From Bog-473 sp963809825 (lineage in GTDB: Bacteria > Actinomycetota > Acidimicrobiia > Acidimicrobiales > RAAP-2), in assembly GCA_963809825.1 (NCBI GenBank), contig CAWELJ010000004.1, positions 682,001 through 746,000 on the forward strand: a stretch of DNA of 64,000 nucleotides, written 5' to 3'. Both the position numbers and the translations under genes were made by a program. This document shows, piece by piece, positions 7,699-15,993 of this stretch; position 1 is the stretch's first letter; each line of letters begins with the position of its first letter. The notes beneath the pieces are model-generated. The model did not search any database. It saw only the letters and a program-made list of their open reading frames with translations, and was not told the DNA's origin.

Positions 7699-8799
7699 TC
7701 AATCCTCAATCACACGGCGGGGACCGCGGGGCAGCATGTGTGGCAGGTCCTCCGTGGTGAGGATGCCGGGTGGCGCCTGACACACGTAGGGGATGGCGTT
7801 GACCAGCCCGTTGGCGTTGTACGCGGGCACGAAGGATGCGAGATCCTCGAGCGGCACGGGGAACGGCATGCGTAGGTCGAGCGGCGCGTCGCCATGGATC
7901 CGGATGCGCCAACCGGTGGGCTGGAGTCCCCAATCGGGGTCCACGTCCATGGCGACGAAGCCGTACTGCGTGAAGCGGATCCGGTTGACGCCGCCGCTCC
8001 GACCGTTGATGATGATGCGCTGCGCGGCGGCGGTCCCGGCCTTGATCTCGCCGGCCACGATCGTGATGTCCTGTTTCGCCGCCGCCACGCCGCCTTCGGA
8101 GGTCCAGTCGTCGATCTCGAAGCCGGCGATGTCCGCCAGGACGCTCAGCGGGGACTGGTACTCGCCGAACAGATGGTTTCTCCGCCGTTCGGGATCGAAC
8201 TCCGCCAGCGGCTTGCCGAATCGCATCTGCTCCATCACCATGTGCGCCGAGGGGCGGCGGGAGAGGTCGCCGAATTCCTCGATCTCAATGAGGTCGACGC
8301 GTCGTTGTATCGACAGCAGGGCGAGGGGAAGGGTCTCGGTGATGAATCCCGGATCGCTCCCACTCGCCCAGACGGACGCGTTGCCCCCCTCGCAGGCCTC
8401 CCTCACGCGAGCACGATTTCCGTCGCTCATCCTCACGCCACGAGCGAACAGATCGCTGATGGTGGTGACGACGTTCGTCCCGCCCGCCAGTAGCGCCACC
8501 AGGTCCTCGACCAGCTCGTCTTCGGTGAGGCCGGCTCGGGTCTGGCCCCGGCCGGTGGCACGCGGCATGTAGACGCAGCAGTCGGCATCGACCTTCAGCA
8601 CGGCTTCACGATCAGTGGTGGCCAGGACGCCGGTCGGGCCTTCGCCGCAGAGCTCGCCCGCATCGACGCCGTCCTTCGCCGGGTCGTAGACCAGCACCGA
8701 GACCAGGTCGAGCAGCGGGTTGCGGATCACCTCCCGCAGCCCGCGCTGGCCCGTGTTTCCGGTCGCCCACTGCATCACCCGAAAGCGCGAAGAGCTCAC
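7699..8799 (-). CDS. Dihydrodipicolinate-reductase-like NAD(P)-dependent oxidoreductase
   Basis: 366 residues. An N-terminal Rossmann fold with the turn ATGNTGQRGLREV is typical of the DapB_N-like family found in actinobacterial degradation clusters and related to 2,4-diaminopentanoate dehydrogenase. The protein is far longer than true DapB (about 245 aa), so a role in lysine synthesis is unlikely. The GTG start at 8799 follows a strong GGGAGGTGG. The promoter region carries the 20-bp operator at 8825-8844. Neighbouring P450, SnoaL-like and SDR genes suggest a step in catabolism of a hydrophobic compound. The substrate is unknown. Confidence 0.75.
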   Translation of the reverse strand: MSSSRFRVMQWATGNTGQRGLREVIRNPLLDLVSVLVYDPAKDGVDAGELCGEGPTGVLATTDREAVLKVDADCCVYMPRATGRGQTRAGLTEDELVEDLVALLAGGTNVVTTISDLFARGVRMSDGNRARVREACEGGNASVWASGSDPGFITETLPLALLSIQRRVDLIEIEEFGDLSRRPSAHMVMEQMRFGKPLAEFDPERRRNHLFGEYQSPLSVLADIAGFEIDDWTSEGGVAAAKQDITIVAGEIKAGTAAAQRIIINGRSGGVNRIRFTQYGFVAMDVDPDWGLQPTGWRIRIHGDAPLDLRMPFPVPLEDLASFVPAYNANGLVNAIPYVCQAPPGILTTEDLPHMLPRGPRRVIED

Positions 8800-8824
8800 A
8801 CGCCCACCTCCCTGCTCGTCGCGA

Positions 8825-8844
8825 GGCTAGCCGATCGACTAGCC
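8825..8844. promoter_or_regulatory. Cluster operator site 1 (GGCTAGCCGATCGACTAGCC)
   Basis: A 20-bp near-palindrome (9 of 10 positions symmetric) 26 bp upstream of the DHDPR-like gene start. The same motif recurs at 10182-10201 between the divergent P450 and SDR genes, with 18 of 20 identical bases. Such a site shared by two promoters in one metabolic cluster is typical of a TetR-type operator. The adjacent TetR gene (6634-7224) is the inferred binder. Confidence 0.65.
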
Positions 8845-8884
8845 TTCGCCAGCCCCGTCCGGCGCATGGAGGCCGAGAGTCGGT

Positions 8885-10078
8885 TCAACTCGTGACGACG
8901 GGGAGCGAGTCCCAGCCCCGCACCGTCGAGGTCGGAGCTCGCCGGGCGTTGTCCCAGTCGACGTCCCACTCGGGAAACCGCGTCAGCACCTCGTCGAGGG
9001 CGACGCGCCCCTCGAGTCGCGCCAGAGCGGCACCGAGGCAGAAGTGGATGCCGTAGCCAAAGGTGAGGTGCTGGCGGATGGTGCGGTGAATGTCGAACCG
9101 GTCGGGATCCTCGTACTTGTGCTCGTCTCGATTCGCTGACCCGGTCAGGCAGACCATGGCGCTCCCTGCCGGCACGACCTGGTCGTACAACTCGATGTCG
9201 CGTGCCACGTAGCGGGCGACGTGCGGCGTCGGTGGCTCGAACCGCAGGAGCTCCTCAATGGCATTGTTGACGAGCGAGCGATCCTCGACGAGGTCGCGTC
9301 GCTGTGCGGGGTGTTCGGCCAGCACCTTGCCCATCCATCCGATGAGGCGGTTCGTCGTCTCGTTGCCGGCCCCGGAGACGACACTGACGTACATGAGCAC
9401 CTCGTCGCGGGTGAGCCGTCGCGTCGTTCCCGTCTCGTCCTCGAACTCGACGAACAAGAGCTCGCTCATGAGGTCGTCGGAGGGATGGGTGGTGCGCCAG
9501 TCGATGTAGTCGGAGAAGAAGTCGGCTTGCCCGATGTTCTCGACCGCCACGTCCATCGGCTTGCCCGGGTCGGTACGCAACGAGGCGTCGGCGAGGTTGC
9601 GGGCCTCTTCCTGGTCGGACTCGGGTACTCCGAGGAGCATCCCGATCGTTCGCATCGGGATTTGCGCACCGAGATCGGCGACGAAGTCGAAGCCTCCGGT
9701 GCCGACGAGGGGATCGAGCACCCGCGCGCAGAAGCCGCGGACCTTGTGCTCCAGGGCGATCATCTTCTTGGGAGTGAACACCCGGGAGAGCAGCCCCCGG
9801 TGGATGTCGTGCAGCGGAGGATCCTCGAAGATCACGATCCCGGGCGGCATCTCGATGTTGGCCTTGATGAACTCGAGCACCGAGCCGCGGGCGGAGCTGA
9901 AGGTCTCCCGATCGATCAGACCATGCTGGACGTCGTCGAATCGGCTCACGGCGTAGAAGTCGTACTCCTCGTTGTAGTAGAGGGGTGCCTCGTGTCGCAG
10001 CCTGTGGTACACGGGATAGGGATCGGCGTCGATCTGACGGTCGTACGGGTCGTAGTGGACGTCGGTCCTGGTCGTCAT
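8885..10078 (-). CDS. Cytochrome P450
   Basis: 397 residues, a complete soluble bacterial P450. The I-helix motif is SGAGNETT (residues 235-242), the ExxR pair is Glu276/Arg279, and the heme-binding loop FGYGIHFCLG carries the axial Cys347. The ATG at 10078 follows GGGAGGA. It needs ferredoxin and reductase partners that are not encoded here. It is likely to hydroxylate a hydrophobic substrate; nearby HSD-like SDR and SnoaL genes would suit a steroid- or terpene-like molecule, but this is inference. The gene is divergent from the SDR gene, and the intergenic region has two operator-like sites. Confidence 0.93.
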   Translation of the reverse strand: MTTRTDVHYDPYDRQIDADPYPVYHRLRHEAPLYYNEEYDFYAVSRFDDVQHGLIDRETFSSARGSVLEFIKANIEMPPGIVIFEDPPLHDIHRGLLSRVFTPKKMIALEHKVRGFCARVLDPLVGTGGFDFVADLGAQIPMRTIGMLLGVPESDQEEARNLADASLRTDPGKPMDVAVENIGQADFFSDYIDWRTTHPSDDLMSELLFVEFEDETGTTRRLTRDEVLMYVSVVSGAGNETTNRLIGWMGKVLAEHPAQRRDLVEDRSLVNNAIEELLRFEPPTPHVARYVARDIELYDQVVPAGSAMVCLTGSANRDEHKYEDPDRFDIHRTIRQHLTFGYGIHFCLGAALARLEGRVALDEVLTRFPEWDVDWDNARRAPTSTVRGWDSLPVVTS

Positions 10079-10158
10079 CGCATCCTCCCGCGCCGCCGAT
10101 CCGGGCCCGGCCGTCCCTCGGTCGGGCGTCCGGTCCGGGAAGCCGTCATTCGTGGGAA

Positions 10159-10201
10159 GACTAGCCGGACGGCTCGCCCGTGGCTAGCCGATCGTCTAGT
10201 C
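10159..10201. promoter_or_regulatory. Cluster operator site 2 and a degenerate companion
   Basis: Within the 252-bp divergent P450/SDR promoter region, 10182-10201 reads GGCTAGCCGATCGTCTAGTC, nearly identical to the site at 8825-8844. A weaker copy, GACTAGCCGGACGGCTCGCC, lies at 10159-10178, about two helical turns away. Two adjacent sites would allow joint control of both divergent genes. The remainder of 10079-10330 shows only the two ribosome-binding sites. Confidence 0.6.
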
Positions 10202-10330
10202 TCTGTCGACAGACGACGGATCGGGGGCCGACGACAGCGGACTCGTCGAATGGACGAGGTGCCCGGTCCCCTGCTCCGTGCTTTGATCGTGGGTGATGGG
10301 GCGGCGCCGCCCGAGCTCTGAGAGGGGGTC

Positions 10331-11170
10331 GTGTTGACAACGATAGGGATTGCGACGGGCGCCGGTCGGGGAATGGGGCTCGCCTGCGCCCAGCGACTGG
10401 TCGGCATGGTCGACGTCGTGCTGCTGGTGGACAGGAGCGAGCCCTTATTGCGCGACGCGGCGAAGGACCTCCTGTCGGCGTCGGGCGCGGCCATCGTGGA
10501 GCCCTTTCTGCTCGACGTCACCGACGAGAACGGCCTGGCGGCCCTCGCGACCCGGGTCTCAGAGCTCGGGACTCTTCGCGCCGTGGCCCATGCGGCGGGC
10601 ATCTCGCCCACGATGGCCGATTGGCGGTCCATCTTCACCGTCGACCTCGTCGGGACCGCCAGGCTCGTGGAGTCGTTGCGCCCGCTCGCCGCCGAAGGGA
10701 CGGCGATCGTGTGCTTCGCCTCGATGGCGGCGCATCTGGCCGTCAAGGAGGCCGACCCCGCCGTCGACGCCGTCCTCGACGATCCCCTCGACGGCCGGTT
10801 CATCGAGCGGGTTCGCGATGTCATCGGACCATCCGTCGAGGACAGCGGCATCGCCTATGCCTGGGCGAAACGAGGCGTCCAGCGACTTGTCCGGCGAGAG
10901 GCGGTCGCCCTCGGTCCGGTCGGTGCCAGAGTCTGCTCCATCTCGCCCGGCATCATCGATACTCCACAAGGCCGGCAGGAAGCGGAGAGTCATCCATTCA
11001 TGAAGGAGCTCGTGGACATGACGCCGCTCCGACGCGAGGGCCGCTCGGAGGAAGCCGCCGCTCTCGTGGCCTTCCTCTTGTCGAGCGAGGCGAGCTTCGT
11101 CAACGGGATTGACGTTCTCGTCGACGGGGGTGTGTGCGCTGCCATCGACAGCCGGCCGAGCAACGGGTAG
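10331..11170 (+). CDS. Short-chain dehydrogenase of the 3-alpha-hydroxysteroid dehydrogenase type
   Basis: 279 residues, classical SDR fold. The cofactor motif TGAGRGMG spans residues 9-16 and the catalytic residues are Ser131, Tyr176 and Lys180 (YAWAK). The roughly 44-residue insertion between Ser131 and Tyr176 is a feature of the 3-alpha-HSD/carbonyl reductase subfamily (HsdA-like). The GTG at 10331 follows AGAGGGGG. It would oxidise or reduce a secondary alcohol with NAD(P)(H). It is followed by a SnoaL-like and a luciferase-like gene on the same strand. Confidence 0.85.
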   Translation: MLTTIGIATGAGRGMGLACAQRLVGMVDVVLLVDRSEPLLRDAAKDLLSASGAAIVEPFLLDVTDENGLAALATRVSELGTLRAVAHAAGISPTMADWRSIFTVDLVGTARLVESLRPLAAEGTAIVCFASMAAHLAVKEADPAVDAVLDDPLDGRFIERVRDVIGPSVEDSGIAYAWAKRGVQRLVRREAVALGPVGARVCSISPGIIDTPQGRQEAESHPFMKELVDMTPLRREGRSEEAAALVAFLLSSEASFVNGIDVLVDGGVCAAIDSRPSNG

Positions 11171-11204
11171 CCCGGCCACCAGGTCGACGTCATGAATGGT
11201 TCCG

Positions 11205-11654
11205 ATGGATGACAGGGAAGCCATCCGAGAGCTGAAGGCCCGCTACTTTCGCGCCATGGACACCAAGGACTGGTCAGGGTTGCGCCGCGTCTTCACCGAT
11301 GACGTGGTCGTGGACACCACTGCATCGGGTGGAAGCGCGATCACAGGAGCCAAACAGTTCCTCGTGTTCCTCCGTGAAGCGATCGGCGACGTGATGACCG
11401 TCCACCACGGCCACACTCCGGAGATCGAGCTCACCTCGCCGACGACCGCAACGGGCATCTGGGCCATGGAGGACATGCTTCGCTGGCCCGACGGCTCCGA
11501 GATGCACGGGTACGGGCATTACCACGAGACGTACGAGAAGGTGGGCGGGGACTGGCACATCAAGACGTCGACTCTGACCCGGCTCCGAATGGACCTGACC
11601 GGCCCAGCCGGCGCCCCGGCGCCGTCGGCCCGGCAGTCGCAGGCGCCACAATGA
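11205..11654 (+). CDS. SnoaL-like/NTF2-fold protein, second copy
   Basis: 149 residues beginning MDDREAIRELKARYFRAMDT, which is a very typical opening of the SnoaL_4 type. Asp residues in FTDDVVVD and a central His in HHGHTPEIEL line the likely pocket. An alternative ATG at 11196 adds three residues. It overlaps the next gene by 4 bp (ATGA), so translation is coupled. It may act as an isomerase, dehydratase or hydrolase in the cluster; the fold gives no more than that. Confidence 0.8.
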   Translation: MDDREAIRELKARYFRAMDTKDWSGLRRVFTDDVVVDTTASGGSAITGAKQFLVFLREAIGDVMTVHHGHTPEIELTSPTTATGIWAMEDMLRWPDGSEMHGYGHYHETYEKVGGDWHIKTSTLTRLRMDLTGPAGAPAPSARQSQAPQ

Positions 11655-12649
11655 CGCCGGCGAACGCGCCGTCGGGGATGTTGTTCGGGCTCCGCTTCGA
11701 CTTTCGCAACCCGGACTTCGCCGGCACGACGATGGCGGACCGCTACGCCGCCGCCCTCGACATGGCCCAGTGGGCCGACTCGCTGGGCTGTGTGAGCATC
11801 GCCGTCTCCGAGCATCATGGCTCGCCCGATGGCTACCTCCCGAGCCCAATCCCGATGCTCGCCGCCATGGCGGCGCGGACGACGAGCGTACGGTTCCTCG
11901 TGGCTGCGCTGATCGCCCCGTTCCACGACCCGCTCCAGCTCGCCGAGGAGATGGTGGTGCTCGACCACCTGAGCAGGGGGCGTGCCGACCTGATCGTGGC
12001 CGGCGGCTACGTGCACGAGGAATTCGCCATGTTCGACGTGCCGATGCGCGAGCGCGGCGAGCGGGTCACCGAGACGGTGGCGACCCTGAAGGCAGCGTTC
12101 ACCGGAGAGCCGTTCACCTACCGCGGGCGGACGGTGCGCGTCACGCCGGCTCCGTTTCGACCGGGCGGCCCGACCATCTCGCTCGGTGGCAGCAGCGAGG
12201 CGGCCGCCCGGCGGGCTGCCCGTATCGCCGACGGGTTCGTTCCGTCCGTGCCCGAGGTGTGGGAGTTCTATCGGAGCGAGATGCTGGCACTCCAGCGTCC
12301 GGACCCGGGCCCGAGCCCGATCGGCGAGAACAGGGTCATCGCCCTGGCGGAGGATCCGGAAGAGGGATGGGAGCGGATGGCGCCGTTCTTCCTGCACGAG
12401 ACGAATGCCTACGGCCTCTGGCAGGCTCAGGACGACGTGGCATCCCCGTTCCGCACCGTCGGCGACGTCGACGACCTTCGTGCCACCGGCCAGTACCGGG
12501 TCGTCACGCCGGAGCAGTTCGTGGAGGAGCAGAAGGCCGCACCGTTTCCCTTTGCCTTCTTCCACCCCCTGTGCGGCGGCATGCCGATCGAGCTGGCCTG
12601 GTCGAGCCTGCACCTCTTCGAGCGCGACGTGCTGCCCGCCTTCGGTTGA
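11651..12649 (+). CDS. LLM-class (luciferase-like) flavin-dependent oxidoreductase
   Basis: 332 residues with the bacterial luciferase-like TIM barrel. It shows the SLGCVSIAVSEHHGSPDGY segment, DHLSRGRADLIVAGGY, and the late GGSSEAAARRAARIADGFVP motif. Enzymes of this class use FMN or F420 for monooxygenation or hydride transfer; the cofactor cannot be decided by eye. The start codon overlaps the preceding stop. It is convergent with the repeat protein at 12657, separated by only 7 bp. Confidence 0.88.
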   Translation: MTPANAPSGMLFGLRFDFRNPDFAGTTMADRYAAALDMAQWADSLGCVSIAVSEHHGSPDGYLPSPIPMLAAMAARTTSVRFLVAALIAPFHDPLQLAEEMVVLDHLSRGRADLIVAGGYVHEEFAMFDVPMRERGERVTETVATLKAAFTGEPFTYRGRTVRVTPAPFRPGGPTISLGGSSEAAARRAARIADGFVPSVPEVWEFYRSEMLALQRPDPGPSPIGENRVIALAEDPEEGWERMAPFFLHETNAYGLWQAQDDVASPFRTVGDVDDLRATGQYRVVTPEQFVEEQKAAPFPFAFFHPLCGGMPIELAWSSLHLFERDVLPAFG

Positions 12650-12656
12650 AGACCCG

Positions 12657-13370
12657 TCAGTTCCCGTTGGCCGACCCGAGGAACGCCGCCCCGCCGTAGC
12701 TGAAGATCCCGCCGTCGGAGGCGACCAGCCAGTAGCCGGTGCCCTCGGGGGAGGCAGCCATGCCGACCACCGGCTGGTTCAGGTGCAAGCTCCCCGCCGA
12801 CCCGAGGAACGCCGCCCCGCCGTAGCTGAAGATCCCGCCGTCGGAGGCGACCAGCCAGTAGCCGGTGCTCTGAGGGGAGGCAGCCATGCCGACCACCGGC
12901 TGGTTCAGATGCAGGCTCCCCGCCGACCCGAGGAACGCCGCCCCGCCGTAGGTGAAGATCCCGCCGTCGGAGGCGACCAGCCAGTAGCCGGTGCCCCGGG
13001 GGGAGGCAGCCATGCCGACCACCGGCTTGTTGAGCGGCTGCCCGCCGCGCGACCCGAAGAACCCGGCGTCGCCGTAGTCGAAGATCCCGCCGTCGGAGGC
13101 GACCAACCAATAGCCACCCCCATCGGGCGTCGTGGCGAGGCCGACGATGGGCTTGTTGAGCGGCTGCCCGCCGCGTGACCCGAAGAACCCGGCGTCGCCG
13201 TAATTGAAGACCCCACCGTCGGACGCCACCAACCAGTAGCCCTGGCCGCTCGGCGTGGGCACCATCGCGACGATGGCCGCGTTCAAGGCAAGGTTGCCCG
13301 CCGAACCGTAGGAGCCGGCGTTGCCGCGGGCGAACACGCGCCCGTCGGATGCCACCATCCAGTAGCCGTC
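12657..13370 (-). repeat. Six 126-bp (42-residue) tandem repeats
   Basis: Units begin at GYW(L/M)VASDG(G/R) and continue with a (F)xYGDAxFFGS-type strand and an LNxPVVGMA strand. There are five full units and a truncated sixth at the protein C-terminus. Units 4-6 (the 3'-most) are nearly identical in DNA, so recent duplication or conversion is likely. The same module, also in six units, occurs at 36540-37240. Confidence 0.85.
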
Positions 13371-15404
13371 ACCGTCATTGGTCGGTGCCATGCCCACGAC
13401 GACAGGCGGCGATGGCCCGGTGTAGGTGAATTGGTCGGCCGCCACATTGGCGGACGCCCCCCCGGGCGCGGTCACCACAATGTCGACGCTGCCCGGCCCC
13501 ACGTCGGCGGGAGAGGTGGCCACGACGGTGCCCGCCGATGGCACGCTGAAGGCCGCGGGGTGGCCCCCGAACGTCACCGAGCTCGCGCCTGTGAAACCCG
13601 ACCCGGTGATCGTGACCGAAGTCCCGCCGCCCGTGGGCCCGCTCACCGGGCTCACGGCGGTGACCACCGGCCCCGGCGGCGGGGGAGGGATTGCGGTCCC
13701 CGTCCAACCCGCCGTCTGTCTGAGCAGGGGAAGATCGACGTCGCTCGCGCCGACCTTGACCGCCCGGTAGAGGAACCCGCCGTCGGGGAAGCGGATGTCG
13801 CACAGGACGTTGCCCCCGCTATCGACTTCGGTGAAGCCCGAGAGGAAATCTCCCGACGTGATGCCCCAGCCGACCAGGCTGGTGCCCGAGCCGATGGCGT
13901 TACCGGCCCCGGGCATCCGGCGAAAACTGCCCGTGGCCGGCACCGAGAGCCCCTGGGGCTGCGGGTACTGATAGTCCGGTGTGGCCGTACCCGCGGTCGC
14001 GTCGACGGCGAGCTCCACCCCGCGGGCGGCACCCGGGCAATCGGTGTGGTCGTCGTACACGCTCACGTCTTCGACGGCCGGATCGGGAGTCGCAACGAAC
14101 CGGGCGTCGTGCTGGCCGCAGAACCCGCCCTCGCTGTCGTCGCTCACGGCGAGGTACTGGGCCGGCGTACCCTGCCCGTCCTCGGGATCGCCCACCGTCA
14201 GCGGTGTTCCCCCCATCTTCCAGATCACGTCACCCGTCGCGGGGTCGATGAGGAGCACCGCGTCGAGATGCCGCATCGACACCAGGACGTCCCCGAAATA
14301 CGGGCTCGAGCTGTCCTCGTCCATGGACACCGAGTTGCAGTGGTAGAGGTCGGCGGCAGGGCTCCCGTTCAAGGTCTGCAGGTTCCAGGGCGGCCCAGGG
14401 TTGCCCGAAGTGTTGACCTCGTCGAGCCCGATGTGCTGCGAGGCGCGCCAGGACCACACGGCCTGGTTGCTGGGGTTCACCTCTTGGACCACGCAATCGA
14501 CGACGTTGCCGTCCGCCGCCGATGCCGGTGCCGACGTGTTCGCGAAGAAGACCGCGCCGTCCCCGAGAGTCGAGAGATCGACTCCCGTGATGACCGGCGT
14601 CGAGATCATGAGCCGGTCGCCGTTCGGCAAAGGCCAGAGTTCATGTTGGTCCGTCGGCGAGACCGCGGCAGCCAGCGGATCGATGGTGCTCTGCGTCCGG
14701 AGGTCGAACCCGGTGTAGGCGTTGCCGTTGAGCCCGGCACCGATCCCGGGTCCGAGGTTGGGCGACCAGGCGATGGTGTCGTCAGGCAGCGGCTCGACAT
14801 TCGTGGCTCCACCCGCGGTCGGCGGGAGCGCCTGGTACCAAACCGGGGTTCCGTTCCCGTCGAGCACCATGGCGTAGGGGGTGGGACTCGTGTCGACGTC
14901 AGCGGTGAAGTAATAGCCGGGCGTCCAGCCGGGCGACGACGGCCCGGCCCTGTTGACCTGGATGGGGGGAAAGTCGGGGGGCAGGCAGCGAATCCAGTAC
15001 TGGGCGGGAGTCGAACCCTGGCTGGACGGATCGGGCGCGTAGACCAGGATCGCCTGGTTCGGGGTCACGCTGAGCGTGACGACGACGGAGGTGCCGGAGA
15101 CATGCGAACTCTGTTGGTTGGTCCCCACCGAGATCCCCCCTGTGGCCGCGCTGAGCTTCAGCGTCACCTGGTTCGTACCAGCGTTGCAGCGGAGGACATA
15201 GTCAGTGGTCGACGACGAGAAGGCGGGGCTGAGGTCGTAGGGCGGGGCGGCACTGACGTCGCTCAGTGAGCTTCCGGCCACCGACACCAGAGCGTAGGGG
15301 CCGACCGTGTCAGCGGCGGCGGGTGGGCCTTCCCCGACCGAGATCGCCGGCAGGCCGGCTGCCATCAGTGCACCCAGCATTGCGATCAACCAGGTCGGTC
15401 TCAT
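12657..15404 (-). CDS. Secreted arylsulfotransferase-like protein with TIG domain and six C-terminal repeats
   Basis: About 915 residues. A signal peptide (MRPTWLIAMLGALMAAG...) ends near residue 32, which favours the ATG at 15404 over upstream candidates at 15461 and 15491. Residues 40-160 resemble a beta-sandwich. Residues 170-580 resemble the arylsulfotransferase (ASST) beta-propeller, with features such as HELWPLPNGDRLM and a Tyr-His-Cys-Asn segment (LYHCNSVSMD). An IPT/TIG domain (VTAVSPVSGPTGGGTSVTITG) follows a proline-rich linker. The C-terminus has six 42-residue GYWLVASDGG repeats, the last one truncated. Probably extracellular or wall-associated. Sulfotransferase activity is not proven by what I see; the repeats suggest binding or assembly. 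Confidence 0.75.
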   Translation of the reverse strand: MRPTWLIAMLGALMAAGLPAISVGEGPPAAADTVGPYALVSVAGSSLSDVSAAPPYDLSPAFSSSTTDYVLRCNAGTNQVTLKLSAATGGISVGTNQQSSHVSGTSVVVTLSVTPNQAILVYAPDPSSQGSTPAQYWIRCLPPDFPPIQVNRAGPSSPGWTPGYYFTADVDTSPTPYAMVLDGNGTPVWYQALPPTAGGATNVEPLPDDTIAWSPNLGPGIGAGLNGNAYTGFDLRTQSTIDPLAAAVSPTDQHELWPLPNGDRLMISTPVITGVDLSTLGDGAVFFANTSAPASAADGNVVDCVVQEVNPSNQAVWSWRASQHIGLDEVNTSGNPGPPWNLQTLNGSPAADLYHCNSVSMDEDSSSPYFGDVLVSMRHLDAVLLIDPATGDVIWKMGGTPLTVGDPEDGQGTPAQYLAVSDDSEGGFCGQHDARFVATPDPAVEDVSVYDDHTDCPGAARGVELAVDATAGTATPDYQYPQPQGLSVPATGSFRRMPGAGNAIGSGTSLVGWGITSGDFLSGFTEVDSGGNVLCDIRFPDGGFLYRAVKVGASDVDLPLLRQTAGWTGTAIPPPPPGPVVTAVSPVSGPTGGGTSVTITGSGFTGASSVTFGGHPAAFSVPSAGTVVATSPADVGPGSVDIVVTAPGGASANVAADQFTYTGPSPPVVVGMAPTNDGDGYWMVASDGRVFARGNAGSYGSAGNLALNAAIVAMVPTPSGQGYWLVASDGGVFNYGDAGFFGSRGGQPLNKPIVGLATTPDGGGYWLVASDGGIFDYGDAGFFGSRGGQPLNKPVVGMAASPRGTGYWLVASDGGIFTYGGAAFLGSAGSLHLNQPVVGMAASPQSTGYWLVASDGGIFSYGGAAFLGSAGSLHLNQPVVGMAASPEGTGYWLVASDGGIFSYGGAAFLGSANGN

Positions 15405-15537
15405 TCGATGAACCCTGGCGAGACGGTAGAAGTCCCATCGACGCACGCCACGACGTCTCATCCTACGAACATGCCCGACCTCGTACCGCAACCGGAGTCG
15501 AAGGTAGTGCCGGGGGCGGTGCTCGGGATCCTTGGCA

Positions 15538-15554
15538 TGATCACAGGGTGATCA
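15538..15554 (+). promoter_or_regulatory. Inverted repeat over the ribosome-binding site of the metallopeptidase gene
   Basis: TGATCAC (15538-15544), AGG, GTGATCA (15548-15554) form a perfect 7-bp inverted repeat. It encloses the AGGG that would serve the ATG at 15557 and overlaps the alternative GTG start at 15548. It could be an operator or an RNA hairpin hiding the ribosome-binding site. Confidence 0.4.
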
Positions 15555-15556
15555 CG

Positions 15557-15889
15557 ATGTCGGTCGAGGCGTTCGAGGGGCTCGTGGCCGACGCGCTCGA
15601 CGAGATCCCGGCCGAGCTCCGCGGCGCCATGGAGAACGTGGCCGTGCTCGTCGACGACGAGAGCCCGCCCGGTGGCCTGTTCGGCCTCTACGAGGGGGTT
15701 CCCCTCACCGGTCGGGGCTACTACTCCGCATCGATGCCGGACCGCATCACCATCTTCATGGCCACCATCTGCACCGCAGCGCACACTGCCGAGGAGGCGG
15801 TGCAGATCGTGCGCAAGACGGTGATCCACGAAGTGGGTCATCACTTCGGGATCGGGGAACGGCGACTGCACGACCTGGGCTGGGGTTAG
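15557..15889 (+). CDS. Small zincin-like metallopeptidase family protein
   Basis: 110 residues with the minimal zincin motif HEVGHHFG (His91, Glu92, His95) followed by GIGERRLHDLGWG. This matches the short metallopeptidase family (Zincin_1 type) widespread in actinobacteria. The N-terminus MSVEAFEGLVADALDEIP is the usual opening. The physiological substrate is unknown. The gene is divergent from the repeat protein. Confidence 0.85.
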   Translation: MSVEAFEGLVADALDEIPAELRGAMENVAVLVDDESPPGGLFGLYEGVPLTGRGYYSASMPDRITIFMATICTAAHTAEEAVQIVRKTVIHEVGHHFGIGERRLHDLGWG

Positions 15890-15993
15890 ACGCAGCCGCC
15901 GCTCCCGCCCGTGGTGCCATGACCACCGGCGACGGGCGGCGGCGGCCCGGTAACGTACCCGGCGCACGCCACGCAACACCCCTGGGAGGCACC

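Noticed and set aside
12657..13370. CRISPR-like array
   Set aside because: The periodic sequence is coding (42-codon period, conserved frame) and there are no unique spacers or cas genes.
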